From assembly GCA_907165065.1 (NCBI GenBank), contig OU015523.1, positions 115,222,246 through 115,286,245 of the forward strand: a stretch of 64,000 nt of DNA. The letters run 5' to 3'. Within the stretch, counting starts at the first letter, position 1; each line of letters opens with the position of its first letter. The translations under genes and the position numbers were made by a program. Origin of the DNA: Caprimulgus europaeus. Its lineage: Eukaryota; Chordata; Aves; Caprimulgiformes; Caprimulgidae. The notes beneath the pieces are model-generated. The model did no database searches. It had not been told where the DNA came from and worked only from the letters and a program-made list of their open reading frames with translations. Of the stretch, positions 26,301 through 38,627 are shown in pieces.

Positions 26301-27702
26301 CATGATACACAACCATAGGAGCAGTTTTGAAGGACATGAGGACAGCTGACAGTATTTTGAGTTTGTAAGTGCTGTGGCCTCTAGAAAGAAAAAAAAAAAT
26401 GCATGAAAATGCATATTCACCATTTAATGGTGTATTAAAACCTGCCAGAACACCAAGGAGCAGGAGCATTTGATAGCAAACCCTCTGAGGAATGAAGGGC
26501 TCTGTGAAATGATTGAAGGTATGAGTCTTTCATCTTTCTTTCTGCTAGTCTGAACCCCAGGTTAGCAGCGACAGCAAACACAGCTCTCACAGGGCACAGG
26601 TAGCAGCATCAGCACAGACCTAAGCTGAAAGGGCATGGAAGAAATACTGTTCTTTCTGCAGGCTATCCTGCCATGCCAAATTTTTGAGAGGAAGCATTGT
26701 AAACGTTTGCTCTGCATTGATGATGTGGGCCCGTGTATTGGACAGAAATTCCATGAGCTGTCCTTTTCCTTTTGAATATAAATGTCCTTTTAAATATAAA
26801 TCCAAGAAGAGAAGGAAATTGCATAAGAAATCCCTCCAACCTGAACTTCCACACATTTTCTTGGCTGATGCCTTTGTCACTCAATTGCTGGGATCACGAT
26901 TTGCCATCCCCATTTCGAACCCTTCAAGTAATGATTTTACCAGAAAAGCTTTAATGAGACCTAATGCTACTCTGTGTGGCCTCCCCCTCCCAGGTCCCCT
27001 CCCTGCTCTCTCTCCAGTACCTCATCAGCCCGTTGGCTGTGATTCTCAGATCTTTAAAATAGCCTTTCAGTTAAAATAATATATCTATACAGTGTTTGAT
27101 TTTAGTATCTATATCAGTGTGGTATCCTGAGCAATTAATACCTCTCAGTATTTGGATGTAGGACAATGGTACCACAGTTACCAAGAGCAACGGGGTTTCT
27201 TCCTCCAGTGCACAATTCCACACAGCCATACACAGAAGCCTCTGTAAACAGGCTAAAGCTAAAACTCTGCAAGCTGCCATTAACCTGATGTCCCAGCTGG
27301 TCACCTGGCACAAACAGATTCGTAACTCTCCCTGGGGCTGCTATAAAGTAGGTTATTTAAGGATACGAGGGGTTTTTTCTGTTTGCTCTGCAGGTTTAGA
27401 GGCTATGTCAGGATTGCAAGGCTCCACTGCTCTAGAGGGGATGAGCTATAGGCAGTGTCATGATCATTTGAAAAAGATTTTAGCTAGACCACAAGCATGG
27501 CTTAGAAAAGCAACCACCACCTTGATTATGGCTTAGATATCACTACACCGAAATTATCTTCCAATGGCATAGTCAACTGGTTGCATATAGGTGTAGAAAT
27601 ACCTTGCTGCTTTAAAGATTTCTTAATAAGTTGTGATACTTCCTTCTGAGCAGGAAGGAGAACTGTTGAAAAATGCTGATACACACATTTCAGCTGATGT
27701 TC
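23337..27702. other. Unique noncoding DNA
   Basis: Ordinary AT-leaning sequence with homopolymers A13 (25,938-25,950) and T14 (26,168-26,181). The frames at 24,744-25,181 (145 codons) and 26,684-27,079 (131 codons) have no recognisable motif. No transposon was recognised. Confidence 0.55.
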
Positions 27703-28046
27703 GAATCACAGAACCATGGACAGCCCAAGTTGGAAGAGACTTCAAAAGATCATTTAGTCCAACTTAGATGAGATTATCTGTCACCCTGTCCAACCGCAAC
27801 TTGAACACCTCCAGTGATGGGGACTCTACCACCTCCCTGGGGAGGCTGTTGCAGGGGTTGATTGCTCTCATTATAAAAAAAAATATTTCTTATATATTTC
27901 AGCCTTTCTACCTGGCAGCACAACTGTAAACCGAAGAGCTCTTCCAACCTCTTCTCACCACCGTAGCCCAACCTGCAGAAGACAGGTCCTCCATGTGCAG
28001 TGATTATTTTTACAAATATCTGCACAATTCTCTTTCAACTGGAGCA
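27703..28046 (-). mobile_element. CR1 LINE, 5'-truncated 3' end
   Basis: Inverted CR1 3' region. On the + strand it opens GAATCACAGAACCATGGACA, then AAGTTGGAAGAGACTTCAAA followed by AGATCATTTAGTCCAACTT. Next comes TGATGGGGACTCTACCACCT with CCCTGGGGAGGCTGTTGCAG, and it ends near TTTTTACAAATATCTGCACA. The 3' terminus faces left. The region is the ORF2 tail plus 3' UTR. Indels and an internal A-rich stretch (near 27,875) show that it is an old, dead copy. The right end is approximate because similarity fades. The 83-codon minus frame at 27,774-28,025 follows it and is not a gene. Confidence 0.9.
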
Positions 28047-31000
28047 TGTGACCGTATAAAATATGAAACCTTGTATTTTAAAAAAAGAACAAAAATATCA
28101 ATGTGGAGTCTTCATTTTTAAACTTTTAAATTATGGGGTTTGTTGTTATTCACAGATAGAGAATGTATGAAGCCACACACATGCAATTATACTATTTTTT
28201 ATACTGCTGTTTCCTAAATTATTTTCCCTCAGGACAGGATATTATAGTGTTACTATATTTGTTCTCCCATCATTTATATTTCTTCAGATTTATTGCAAAA
28301 ATCCTGCAACAGATTATAAGTTTCTGGCTAGGAGCGGAATTTTTCCGAGAGAAATGTTTTGTTACATTTTTTGAGAAGTGCAATTACAAAAATATAAACA
28401 CGCAATTTACATACAATAGATATTAAAAAAAGTCAGCGTGTAACCCACTTAAAATACTTGGCAGGATACTTATCTAAACTGTTTCAATTTAATGCAGATG
28501 TGTCCTAACAAATAAAATGTGTTTTGAAATCTGTCATCATCCCCAGCCAGGCAATCAGTTGTCCATATCATTAAGTTACTGCATATTTAGCATCATAAAA
28601 AATGTTGAAGACAGTGATAACATCATTATTAATAATTCCTTATTTACCTAATGTTCATGCCCCTGATATACTTCTAGTGATACAGTCATCCAGTAAAAAT
28701 TAGCAAATGCCCAAATAAAACTTGCAAAACCACAAATTATTAATGACATCCAAATAAAAGCCATTGATTAAAAAAAAAAAGAATAAAAAGTAAAAGTAAA
28801 ACAGTACCTCATCCTACCAGGCAAATAACAGCCCTTTCAATTATTTTAAAGCAGGATTGAACATAGGAAAATTATTTGAAGGTCTAGGATACATAGATTA
28901 ACATCATGACCTAGAAGAACATGCAGTCAAGACCTATTTTTGTCTCTCCCCACGATGTTGCTGCCTCCACTGACCTCAGGTCTGGACCTGCACGACTTCA
29001 GCCACACCAGTCCCTCATCGCCTCTGCATGGGCCCTCTTAATTCTGCAGTCAAAGCCCACTGAATTCAGCACAAGTCTGTGCTCTGTTTCTGGTGGGTTT
29101 TGACATGGGCTCACCTCTGGTTTTCATTCTCTCTCCTGGACTAACCCCACCCAGCTCCAGGACTAACCCTGGAGTTTCTGCTCCAGGCAGGTCCAGGTGA
29201 CACCCTCGGCAACATCCCCCTGCTTGCATTAGAAATTAAGAGCTTGATGAAGCTCCATTTAATGAAGTTGTATTTAAATAGTAACATATGGCCTCTTCCT
29301 CTATTGTTCCAACTTACTGTTATCTCAAAAACATTGACGTTCACAAGCTGGCAGCAATTTTAGAGATTTTGGGTTGTTTCATTTACCAACATAGAACTTT
29401 AATGAAATTTAACAGAGTTCAGCTGCACACGGTGCCTGAGCACAATGCCTGGGCCAGAAGCGTCTGCCTCGGGCACATTGAGTGGTTCTTACAGGTCAGC
29501 AGCAAATGCATTTCAGGAATTTTAGTTACTGGCATCATCTGACAAGTGCCTGACTGCTGGGCAAAAATGGGGAAAGGTCATTTTTAGGAATGAAAAGCAC
29601 TCTTTTGCATTAATTTTTCCTAATGTTGTTATAAAGTCTCATAATTGTCAAGGCAATTGACAAGGCAAAAAAACAAGGCAAACATCATTCTTTCAAGAAA
29701 CTAAACGAGTTTTCACTAACAAACTTCCACAGCCAGATAGTTTTGATTGTTAACACAGAGCACACACACTTCAGCTCAAATCCTGTCATATTTGTAGAAA
29801 GAGCCATTACGGAGGTGCTTGATCAATACATGTTTCCATTTGGGTCTTTGCAAAGACCCACTTGCTCCACACCAAGAGCCAGCAACCCGTGTAGCAGGAC
29901 CTGCAGCAGGTCCCATGCAAGCTGGCCGTGGTTCTCCAATCCCATGTGTGGTGATGGGCCACCCTCCCAGCCACAGCCAAGATCTGATACAAAACTGAGA
30001 TGAAGCTCAAATGAAGCTCGTCTGGACAGGAGCACAAACTGCCCCTCGGCATTCTTCATGGGGCACCTTTCCAAGACATTGGTTTACCAAGTGAGGAGCT
30101 TGCCGGAGTCCTGGTGCAGTCAGCAATGATTTAAGGTTCAGGTGCAATCCACGCCTGGTGTTGAACACTTCTGAGCAGTGTTTACTGTCTCCTGGTGATG
30201 ATTTACGGGGTTTGATTCTCCATTTTTCATTACAACCAAAAGTGAGATTAAAATGTTTCAGAGGCAACTGCTCATATTAATCTCTGCAGCAGCGGCTGGG
30301 AGCAGAGCTGTCACTCAGGGAAGGGACGGCATCCCGGCTGCCAGCACCACTACAAGGCAAGAATCATTAAAAGCAAATACTTTCTCATAAGATAGACTGG
30401 AGACAGGGAGAATTACAGCCAGCCAAAGAGGTTTTTGAATGGTAGCCAACACACACACAAAAGCAGCCAAAATTCACTGACCATCCTCTACTGATTTAAT
30501 CTCAGGAAGAAAAAGAGCACTAAACAATACCAATGCTTTGCACAAGAATAGCACGTGCATTTTATATATCTGTATTTAAATCACCTGTTCCTTTGCACCT
30601 AATAAGGAACAAAAATTAAAGTGCGGGCAGGATTAATAAACTGGGTTGGAGGGAGTCGCTTTGGTGAGGCACTCAGAAAGTTCAGCTCCAAATAAGGAGC
30701 AGTGAGACATGGAGAGATATGGGCGAGCAGCAGAAAACCTCCCTGCTCCCTCCCAACCTGAGCCATCTCTGGCCGGGCTCAGCGGGGAGAATTCATCTTA
30801 TCTTCCCAGGGTGAAGAGGCAGGGAAAAAGAAAGAACATCAAAGTAACTTCTTGTTAGACTTCATACTGCACAATAATAGCCTCTCCATGTGGGAATAAA
30901 AATAAAAATAAATTAAAAAAAACAAATCCACCAACCCACAAGTCACTGTTATTTTCAAGGGATTTTGCAAATACCTGCACAATTGTAGTTATTAACAGTA

Positions 31001-33094
31001 GCTACAATTGAGTCCCTGATCCACCGCAGTAAGAAATGCAGCTCAGAGGGGAGTTTGGTGTGCTGCACACCAAAACTGAATAAATCATAATTATAGACTG
31101 CTCTGTTCTGTCGCAGGGAGAGACAAACATTGCTTTCTCTGTCTGTCTGCCCACCCCCCTGCCTGACACCACCTTTTTTCTTCATTCCTGAAAATAAAAC
31201 AAAAACAAAACCAAAACCAAATGCATTTACTGTAATAATTTACTGCTGAGGTCAAGAACGTGCTGCAGGGGTGGTAGTGGCAAAGAAGAACTACAGCAGG
31301 AATACAAACAGATACTTTCCTCCTAAACTGCTTTGATGTGCCATTCCTAGGAAGACTGGCTTTCTTCCCTTTATAGCTTTGGGCCTGTGAAGACTTGACA
31401 CTTTTTTTTCCTCTTCTTTCCCCCCCCGCTCAGATATCCTTAACGCAGAACCCTTTCCTGACCTCACAGTAATAACAAACAGGAGATGAAGGAGATGAAA
31501 AATCCATGTGTCGCGCTATCAAAGCCATCTGCAGAATTTAAGCTTTCATTTAAAAATAAAAATTAAGCTTCCAGCCTTTAAAGGTTGTAGAGATAACCTT
31601 CTCTACGTGAACTGATCCACAGCCATCCTCTAATTCTATCCTCCTGTGTCAGAGTTTCTTGAGAGCCATAACCGCTCCCCATAGTCAAACTGACTATTCG
31701 GGGAAAATAATTTCACAGATAATGTTGCCTTGTCTTTCCCAAGTGAAATAGCATTGGTTTCTCACTTCTGAAGTGTAAAACTGATAAGCAGAAGCAAAGG
31801 CTTCTGCTGGAACCTCCATAGATTCACAGGACCAAAATGTGGACATCCATAACATGTATCCAAGTTCAACACCCACGAGTCTCCTTGTAGTTCACTAAGA
31901 GAAAAAATCACTTTTGGGTGGAATTCATCTCCTCAGCTTCCCAGGTCTGCAGGCAGAAACAGGTGCTTCTAGATGTGACTTCTCAGACACATTTCAGACA
32001 TTGACCTTAAGGTGAACTGCTCTCAAAATGCTTGAGGCTAAAGGAAAAAAAATGGCCTTGGTGCTCACAGGTCCTACTAGAGACATGGCAGCGAAATTAT
32101 TAGGGAAGATGCAACAAAAATGAATGCCCCTGATGAGCCCCACTGCAGAGATGAATTTTCCCAAGTTCTCCATTAACCAAGCCAGGGAAAAATCTCTCCT
32201 CCTTTCAAAGAGCCACTGGTATGTTCTTGAACACAGAAAAAAGCCTCCCTGGCCAGACTGGTGAGACCAAGAATTTGTTCAGCATGTTCAGCCTCTTATC
32301 TCCAAATGAAGTCACTCTTTCCTCAGTGAAAAGAAGAAAGAAACTAACTCAACTATTAAAAAAACCACACAAAGAGAGACCCTGTAAATCCTCAGGTAAT
32401 TATGTATTGAGAAAGAAAGTGGTGATTCATCCATTCCCAACCTGGCAGACAAGTGAGAGAGAGGAGAAACAGGGAACCGATCTTATTTATCAGCAGCACA
32501 GACAGACTCAAGTATTAAAAATTTCCTGAAGGCTACACAAGTTATCTTCACTCTTCAAAGGCCATCAAGGGACAGGATGAGCAGGTGGACATATGACTTC
32601 TAGATTTCAAGGTCAAGAGCATGAAGCGCAGCTGCCCAGTAATATACATATGCTTTTATTTTCCATACCTAACTAATCCTTCTAAAAGTCTCCAAGCCAT
32701 GGGTCCATCACCTTCCTTTACAACCATTTTAACATTTAGTGACTTTTATTAGTAAGTAGCAGTCCTATTTCAAAGTAAAAGATTTCTCATATCAACTTTC
32801 ATTCATTGGATCTTGTCATGCTTTCATCAGGAGATGCCAGCCTTCAGTAACTCTTCTAGGGATGGAGTCACCAAGCAACCTTCTCTTTGATAAATACAAA
32901 TACATTGAGATGTATTTTCCTGTAGTGACAGAAGTCTTCTCTGGTCTCTGCTCAGTACTTCACTGTCAGCACCAGAATATTATAATTTTTTTTTTTTTTG
33001 TTATTGTTGTCAGTTTGGAGATAGAATCTCCTCTCAGCTTCTTTTGTGCATTAGAGGACTGAATTAGCTCTTTTTGCCTACACTGACAAATAAT
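28047..33094. other. Unique noncoding DNA
   Basis: The stretch 28,280-28,780 is very AT-rich with TTATTAATAATT and CATAAA-type words and may be a conserved noncoding element. Homopolymers are A10 near 28,771 and T14 at 32,986-32,999. A simple AAATA tract lies at about 30,897-30,925. The ~100-codon frame at 32,221-32,529 has no recognisable motif. Confidence 0.55.
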
Positions 33095-33395
33095 CTCATT
33101 TTTAGCACCCTTATCCTTATGTCATCTGCAAAGATTTCAAACCATTGTCCAGGTTGCTGCCAAAAATATTGAGCAGCATCAGCCCAAGAACTGTTCCAAG
33201 AAGTATCTACTGAAAAACAGCCTCCTCACTGATATCTTCTCCCTAACAACGACATTTTGATATACGTCATCAAACCATTTTTTTTAATCCATCTAGTATG
33301 TGCTATTATGTCTACACAAATTGAATCAAAAGATCTGGTGGCACCAAGTCCAATGCCTTATAGAAATGTAAACACACTGTAACAGCAGACTTTAT
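33095..33395 (-). pseudogene. Decayed CR1 reverse-transcriptase fragment
   Basis: Read on the minus strand, this encodes part of a CR1 ORF2 reverse transcriptase broken by frameshifts. A stretch at about 33,139-33,200 reads GTVLGLMLLNIFGSNLDNG, matching the CR1 'GSVLGPLLFNIF..DLDNGI' region. The next codons, in a shifted frame, read FADDIR, the catalytic F-A-D-D box. Upstream in the element (about 33,345-33,390) a stretch reads like the 'Y-x-D-x-x-KAFD-x-V' motif in broken form. RT would copy element RNA at the target site, but this copy cannot be functional. Its ends are approximate. No matching CR1 3' end was found where one would be expected to the left. Confidence 0.7.
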
Positions 33396-36087
33396 GTTAC
33401 CAAACACGTCTCTCAATCCTGGATTGGCAGAAACTATAGGTGTAGTGTTATCATAATGGAGTGATATTAAATTAGGGAGCTTTTTTTTGCTTTACGTGAC
33501 AAAAAGGTGAAGTATGGAAGAAGATGCAGAAATAGGAGTGGGAAAAAAACAAACAAAAATAGTGCCAAAAAAAAGCAAATATGGAACATTGGCTAAGGGG
33601 GAATAAAGAAGAAAATGCCAGCAAACTCTGAGTAGAATTCACAGTAAAACTAAAAAAAAAAAATTAAAAAAATCCATCACATGAATCTGTTAAGTTGGTC
33701 CATTGTTTCCTAGATGAAACTGCCTAAGCTACGTGTGCTAGCATGAAGCTGAAAGAATCACTGAGTCATATATTGTTTCCACTATTCAGAAAGATGAATA
33801 ATGGTCCTTTCAGGTATCAAATTCTCTGTCTTTATCAGACAGAATAAGCCTATGCCTATGTTAGCAGCCGTGTGATGCAATTGGAACAGGTCTGTACGGC
33901 AAAGTCATGGGTACAGAGGAGCCCAAAAACATGCTCTGTGCACAGGGGATGTGCTCCAGCCTGCTCCCATGGATGCATGCCCACGCTGCTGGAGTGCCCC
34001 AGGTGCACATCTCCCACTTCAGTTTTCCAAAAAGGAAGCTGGTTTGGGCACTCTGACACTAGCCTGAACCAAAGTGAGGACACCCAGATTTGCTTCCAAA
34101 ATTCCCTCTTGATCCAAACACATCCATGTACGTACATACAGCCCAAAGAGTTGAAGGGGGGTGAAGGCTGGATGCAAAAGGTGAGCAGAGATCACTAAAA
34201 TGACCACAATGTTTTAAGAGCCGGGAAAAAAAATTCTTTACAAGAGTGACATTTTGGAGCTGACTCCCTAATGACAAAATTTAAAACTATTTTTAACAGA
34301 CATAAGTAGGAGAACATAATTAATGAGTTTATCAGTAATAAAAATACCTACAGGACACAACTGGCACTGGGTCCCACCACATCAGCCATTGCAGAAATGG
34401 TGGGTTGCTGCCTCAAATGGAGTGAATAGCTTGGTGATCTAATCTTGGAATATTAAAATATAGGTACCTCTGCCTGAATCTGTGGGAACTACAGTTATTT
34501 TTGTATATCCCCCAGGACGTGCCCAAGCACTCACTCCCACAGCTCACCACCTCCTGTAACCATCGTGTAGGAGAGGAATGTGGTCTCACCACAAATCCTT
34601 CAGTGTAGATGAGAATGAAGCATAAGGAACTTAACTTGGACTAAAACTCCCACTAAATACCACAGTATTTCCAAACACTTTTTTCCCCAGCTTTAAGCCA
34701 ATATTTTTCTTTTTTTTTTCTCGTACTCTTTGTCTGAAATTGTCTGAGTATTGGCCAAGATATTTGGTTATTTCTATTTTTTACCACACACACAAAAAAA
34801 GCATGATCCATGGACTGGGGCACACCCCCTCTTTTTATTTTTGGCTTTCAAAGCAACCATTTTCTCCATTAGATCATATTTGTTTTCTTTAGACCTTAGA
34901 AATAAATAGCAGATGACATTATGCTGCAGTTACTGTACGTGTTTGTTTTATCCATTCTTGTATTTATTGCGAGGAAATTTCAATAGATGAATGTTCCCCC
35001 AAATGCTAACACACAGACACCCCCTTATTTATTGTACACGCTGGAAATGATGTGCCCCTTGTTTCTGTTCCCAAACACTATGGTCAGCTATCCACACCAC
35101 CCTTATGGTATTTAGGGGTCTGTCCTTATTGTATCCCATTTTAATTCAAAATCTTTTGAAGTTGATAGTGTCCTTTCACCCAGTCCTCCTTAAGGGATGA
35201 GAAAGAAACAGGCCTGGGTTAGTGTAAGCTGAGATGTTGTATTTAAGCAATTCCCATAGGATCCCACTGGAAAACCAAAGAAAACAACAAAATTCCCAAA
35301 CAAACAAAGCTCAGCGCCCTGCTGCTAGTGCTCTTTGCTGCTCCATGATGCAGCACGCTCTAGAAACCTTCCCTGAAGAAATGGGAAAATAAAACAACAA
35401 CAAAAAAATTACAAAATGCAAAAATTGCAGCACAGAACAACAGCTTGAGGGCCCTCTGAAAGAAAGCCACCCATAGTAGCTCTGTCCATCTTCTGGACAT
35501 GGCTTTCTGTCATGGCAAGTCTGAAGGCTTTGACTCAAAGCAGTCAAAAGCATGGGAAGAACTGGGGTCCAGCTGATGGGCAGGGCTTTGGACAATTTCA
35601 CAGCAGCCAAACACCTATCTCCTCCAGACCAGATGCTGTTGTGTGCAGTGGGGCGCTGGCAGTGTCTTCTTCGCCCGGCTCCCCACCCAGTATTCTGCTC
35701 CTCATAGTAGCCTCCAGGTCCCAGGGTTGTCCTTAGGGGAAAGAGAAAAATATGGCCTCTCTCTCTCTTTTCTCTCTCCTCATAAAGCAGGACTGTGAAA
35801 GAGGGAGCTCACCATATATGCTTCTCTTCAGTCCTGCTTTTGTCCCTCCAGCAGAAGAGATGTGTCTACTACAAGTGTTAAATCAATGAGTGCTAGTGAG
35901 AGCATCCTCACGGCCCAGTCCAAGACTGTGAATTTAATTCCTCCAGGAATACAGGCATGGAGCAGGCATGCATATTTGAAAACAAAAAGCAAAAATGCTA
36001 CCAAGCAAAACATTTCCCTGCACGCACACACTGCTCCATGCAGGCAGGGAACGAACCACACAAGACAAATACGGGCCATGTCACTTA
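33396..36087. other. Unique noncoding DNA
   Basis: Short A-tracts lie at about 33,651-33,670 and a CT-repeat at 35,756-35,783. The stretch 34,840-35,000 is AT-rich and could be conserved. Overlapping frames on both strands at 33,856-34,277 have no recognisable motif. The 125-codon minus frame at 35,828-36,205 runs into the neighbouring LTR and is not supported. Confidence 0.55.
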
Positions 36088-36092
36088 ATGCC
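36088..36092. repeat. Target-site duplication, left copy (ATGCC)
   Basis: Five bases directly left of the LTR terminus, identical to those at 36,682-36,686. Confidence 0.85.
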
Positions 36093-36681
36093 TGTGGTGG
36101 TTTTACCCTTTTGGCTTGCAGCCAAACACAGCCTGCTCTCTCAATCCCCACTCTGCCCCAGGGAGTAGGGGAGAGAACTGGAAAGAAAAGGGCAAGGAGA
36201 CTCATGGGTTGAAATAAAAGCTATTTACTAATTAAAATAAAATCATAATGATAACAACAGTAATAACAGAACATACAATTGAGTGATGCATAGTGCAATT
36301 GCTCACCACCCACCGAGCAGTGCCCAGCCTGTGCCAGCCAGTGATCCTGGAGCAGAGACTGTCCCGAAACTGAAACCCTGGAAGAGCGAGCCCGAGCGAT
36401 CCCCAAGAGAACACCCCTGATTTCCAGTCAACCCTGGTTAATATACTGACATGACGTGATATGATACGGAAAATTTCATTGGCATATCCAAATGGCAATT
36501 ATGGGGGCTTGCTATACACTACACTTCTCCCTCCCAGTCCTTTCCACCTGCAAACTACCCAAACACAATGGCCTTGGGCTCCAGCAGCGACTAATAACAT
36601 TAGAACCTTATCAACATTCTTCTCGTAACAAATCCGAACTACTAAGAAGAAAATTAACTCTAACCTAGCAAACCCAGGACA
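36093..36681 (-). mobile_element. Endogenous retrovirus solo LTR (589 bp)
   Basis: Complete LTR in minus orientation. Its 5' end (right side) reads TGTCCTGGGTTTGCTAGGTT, then AGAGTTAATTTTCTTC. This is the start of a very common bird ERV LTR family. Its 3' end (left side) reads AAAACCACCACA. In element order: a CRE-like TCACGTCA (36,452-36,459); a TATA-like CAGTATATTAACC; GGTGGTGAGCAATTGCACTA; a TTATTACTGTTGTTATC tract; an AGTAAA poly(A)-like variant; TTTATTTCAACCCATGAG; and the TG/CA-bounded end. It is flanked by perfect 5-bp repeats ATGCC. No gag, pol or env remnant is attached, so it is a solo LTR formed by recombination between two LTRs. The frames inside it (36,221-36,406 and 36,232-36,498) are not genes. 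A 5-bp duplication fits ERVL-type or some ERVK-type insertions. The subfamily was not determined. Confidence 0.92.
36452..36459 (-). promoter_or_regulatory. CRE-like and TATA-like promoter remnants of the LTR
   Basis: TCACGTCA on the minus strand, one base away from the perfect CRE TGACGTCA, sits just upstream of a CAGTATATTAACC TATA-like element (36,437-36,449). Both positions match the core promoter area of this LTR family. Activity is unknown. Confidence 0.5.
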
Positions 36682-36686
36682 ATGCC
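36682..36686. repeat. Target-site duplication, right copy (ATGCC)
   Basis: Five bases directly right of the LTR's terminal A at 36,681, identical to the left copy. Confidence 0.85.
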
Positions 36687-38627
36687 CAAGACTTTCATGA
36701 TGAAAGCAGGGAGGCAGCTGAGCCAGATGATCCAACAATACATTAGAGCACCACCAGCAGTGCCTAATGCACTACAGAAAACCTAAGGACATAAGACGGG
36801 TAACGCGCTAGAGAGTTGCATCTTTTGCAGTACGTGTTTGCACGCTATATAATCAGACTAATTTCATCTTACAGCCAATATACAGATTGAGGGGTTTGTG
36901 GTGGAGGGAGAATTGGGAGGGGAGGGCTCCACTCATTTTTGTTGGTATGCCTAATGGCTTTTGGTATTAGAGAAATATAAATAACTATATCACCATGAGG
37001 CAGAGATTAGATCTAAAATATTCCTTGGAATGTGCAAAACAGATTCCTAGAAATCTCTGGTTTGAAGCATGTGGAATAAGACCATTATTTGACACACTGC
37101 CCAAAGAAGTGGCACTTTGTGGAGGGAAGATTGATGCGAACATTCCCCTCTGAGACAGCAAAGAAACACTTTGCTCTTCAAGAAAAGAAACATATTACTA
37201 TCGCGTCTGGAGCAAGAGTGATTTCACTCTTTAATATGCATGTGAGAAGGCAAATAGTTCATCCTTAAAAGTTTGCTTGTTTCTTCATGTAACAAATGTC
37301 AAGCTTCACAGAAAAATGATATTGTTGGTGGTGCAGTTTGTTTGTGTGCTAGTTTTTGTTCTCCTTTTTTTTAACAAAAACTCTGTCAATATTAATTTTC
37401 TGCTAAGTGATCAGTGATCCATTTAATATTATCTGCTACAGGGCAAAGCAGCCTTAGGATGGGCTTAGAATCACAGAAAGGCTTGTTGAACTTCAGCAGG
37501 TTTAGCATCAAAGTCTCCACCGATTCCTTTCTCACTTCCCCAGTGCACACCCTGTTTTGCCCAGGATGATGAGTCGCAGTAAATATGCTCATAGAGAAAG
37601 CCCTCATTAATATTTTCTTCAGAAAAATGGCATTAACAAGTCTTTTAAAACCTTGAGCACTATGGATCCCCCCTCCCACCTGGCTAGCTCCAGCAGCTGG
37701 CTCCAATGCCATCCCAGAGCAGGAAGATGCCCAAACCCTGTTTTTAGCACCAGAGAACCCCAGTCGGACAGTGTGGTCAAGCCTGTCACTCACATGTGGG
37801 AACAAAGGACTAAAAGACACAGCAGCGCCAAATACTTACAAAAAAAGCTGATTAACTCTGCACTGCTGTACCTGGGATCAGCCTCATGGTTGTTGACATC
37901 TGCTGCTCTCTATTCTTTCTGCTGATCCATGCAAGGAGAGAGAGATAATTTTGAAAGCTCATCCACCTCTACTATTGTGACACTGCCTCCAGAAGAAAGG
38001 TTGAATTTTACAAGAGTATTCCCCAGGAAAGCTGATGTTTCAGTGTCCCAGCTGGCTGACTACAGTGGAAACACCATCAAGTGTACTCTTATGCTGAGAG
38101 GGCTCTCATCTCTCTTGAACTGAAGGACCTTGCAACAGCTAATGTATTTATTATCAGCATTGCTTCTGTAAAAAAAAATGCTTTTATCCCTACTTGCAGA
38201 TAGAAGCAAAAATCTGTGGAACTCCACTGTACCAAACTCCCTCCAAGATCACAAAGAGCTGCCTATATACCTTTCAGGGGAGCTGGATGTACAGATCTGC
38301 TGAAAATCTTCCAATGTATAATTTTCAGATGATAATATATAAAATGAAGCTTGAAGCTCCCACCCCACAGGAGCTCATCATCTTCAGGAGACCCATCACC
38401 CCATGAACAGGAGCCCAAAGGCAGCCAGTAGGATATAGTCCCCAGGTGCTCAGCACTGCCCATGTACTGCCCACACAACGTAAATCTGCCTGAAATTAGT
38501 TCATGGATACTCTCCACCCAGGACCTGGACAAAGCAGAGAAACATCAAAGAGCCACAGGTGTCTCATCACTGTAGGCAGGGATGTGTTAAGGTCTATCCA
38601 TGAGCTGAGCTGGAAACCACCGTAATT
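36687..38627. other. Unique noncoding DNA
   Basis: Unique sequence between the LTR and a CR1 copy. The stretch 36,790-36,885, with several CpGs and TAATCAGACTAATTTC, may be conserved. The 142-codon minus frame at 37,392-37,820 has no recognisable motif. Confidence 0.55.

Noticed and set aside
36221..36498. Two minus frames (61 and 88 codons)
   Set aside because: They are inside the solo LTR at 36,093-36,681 and overlap each other in different frames.
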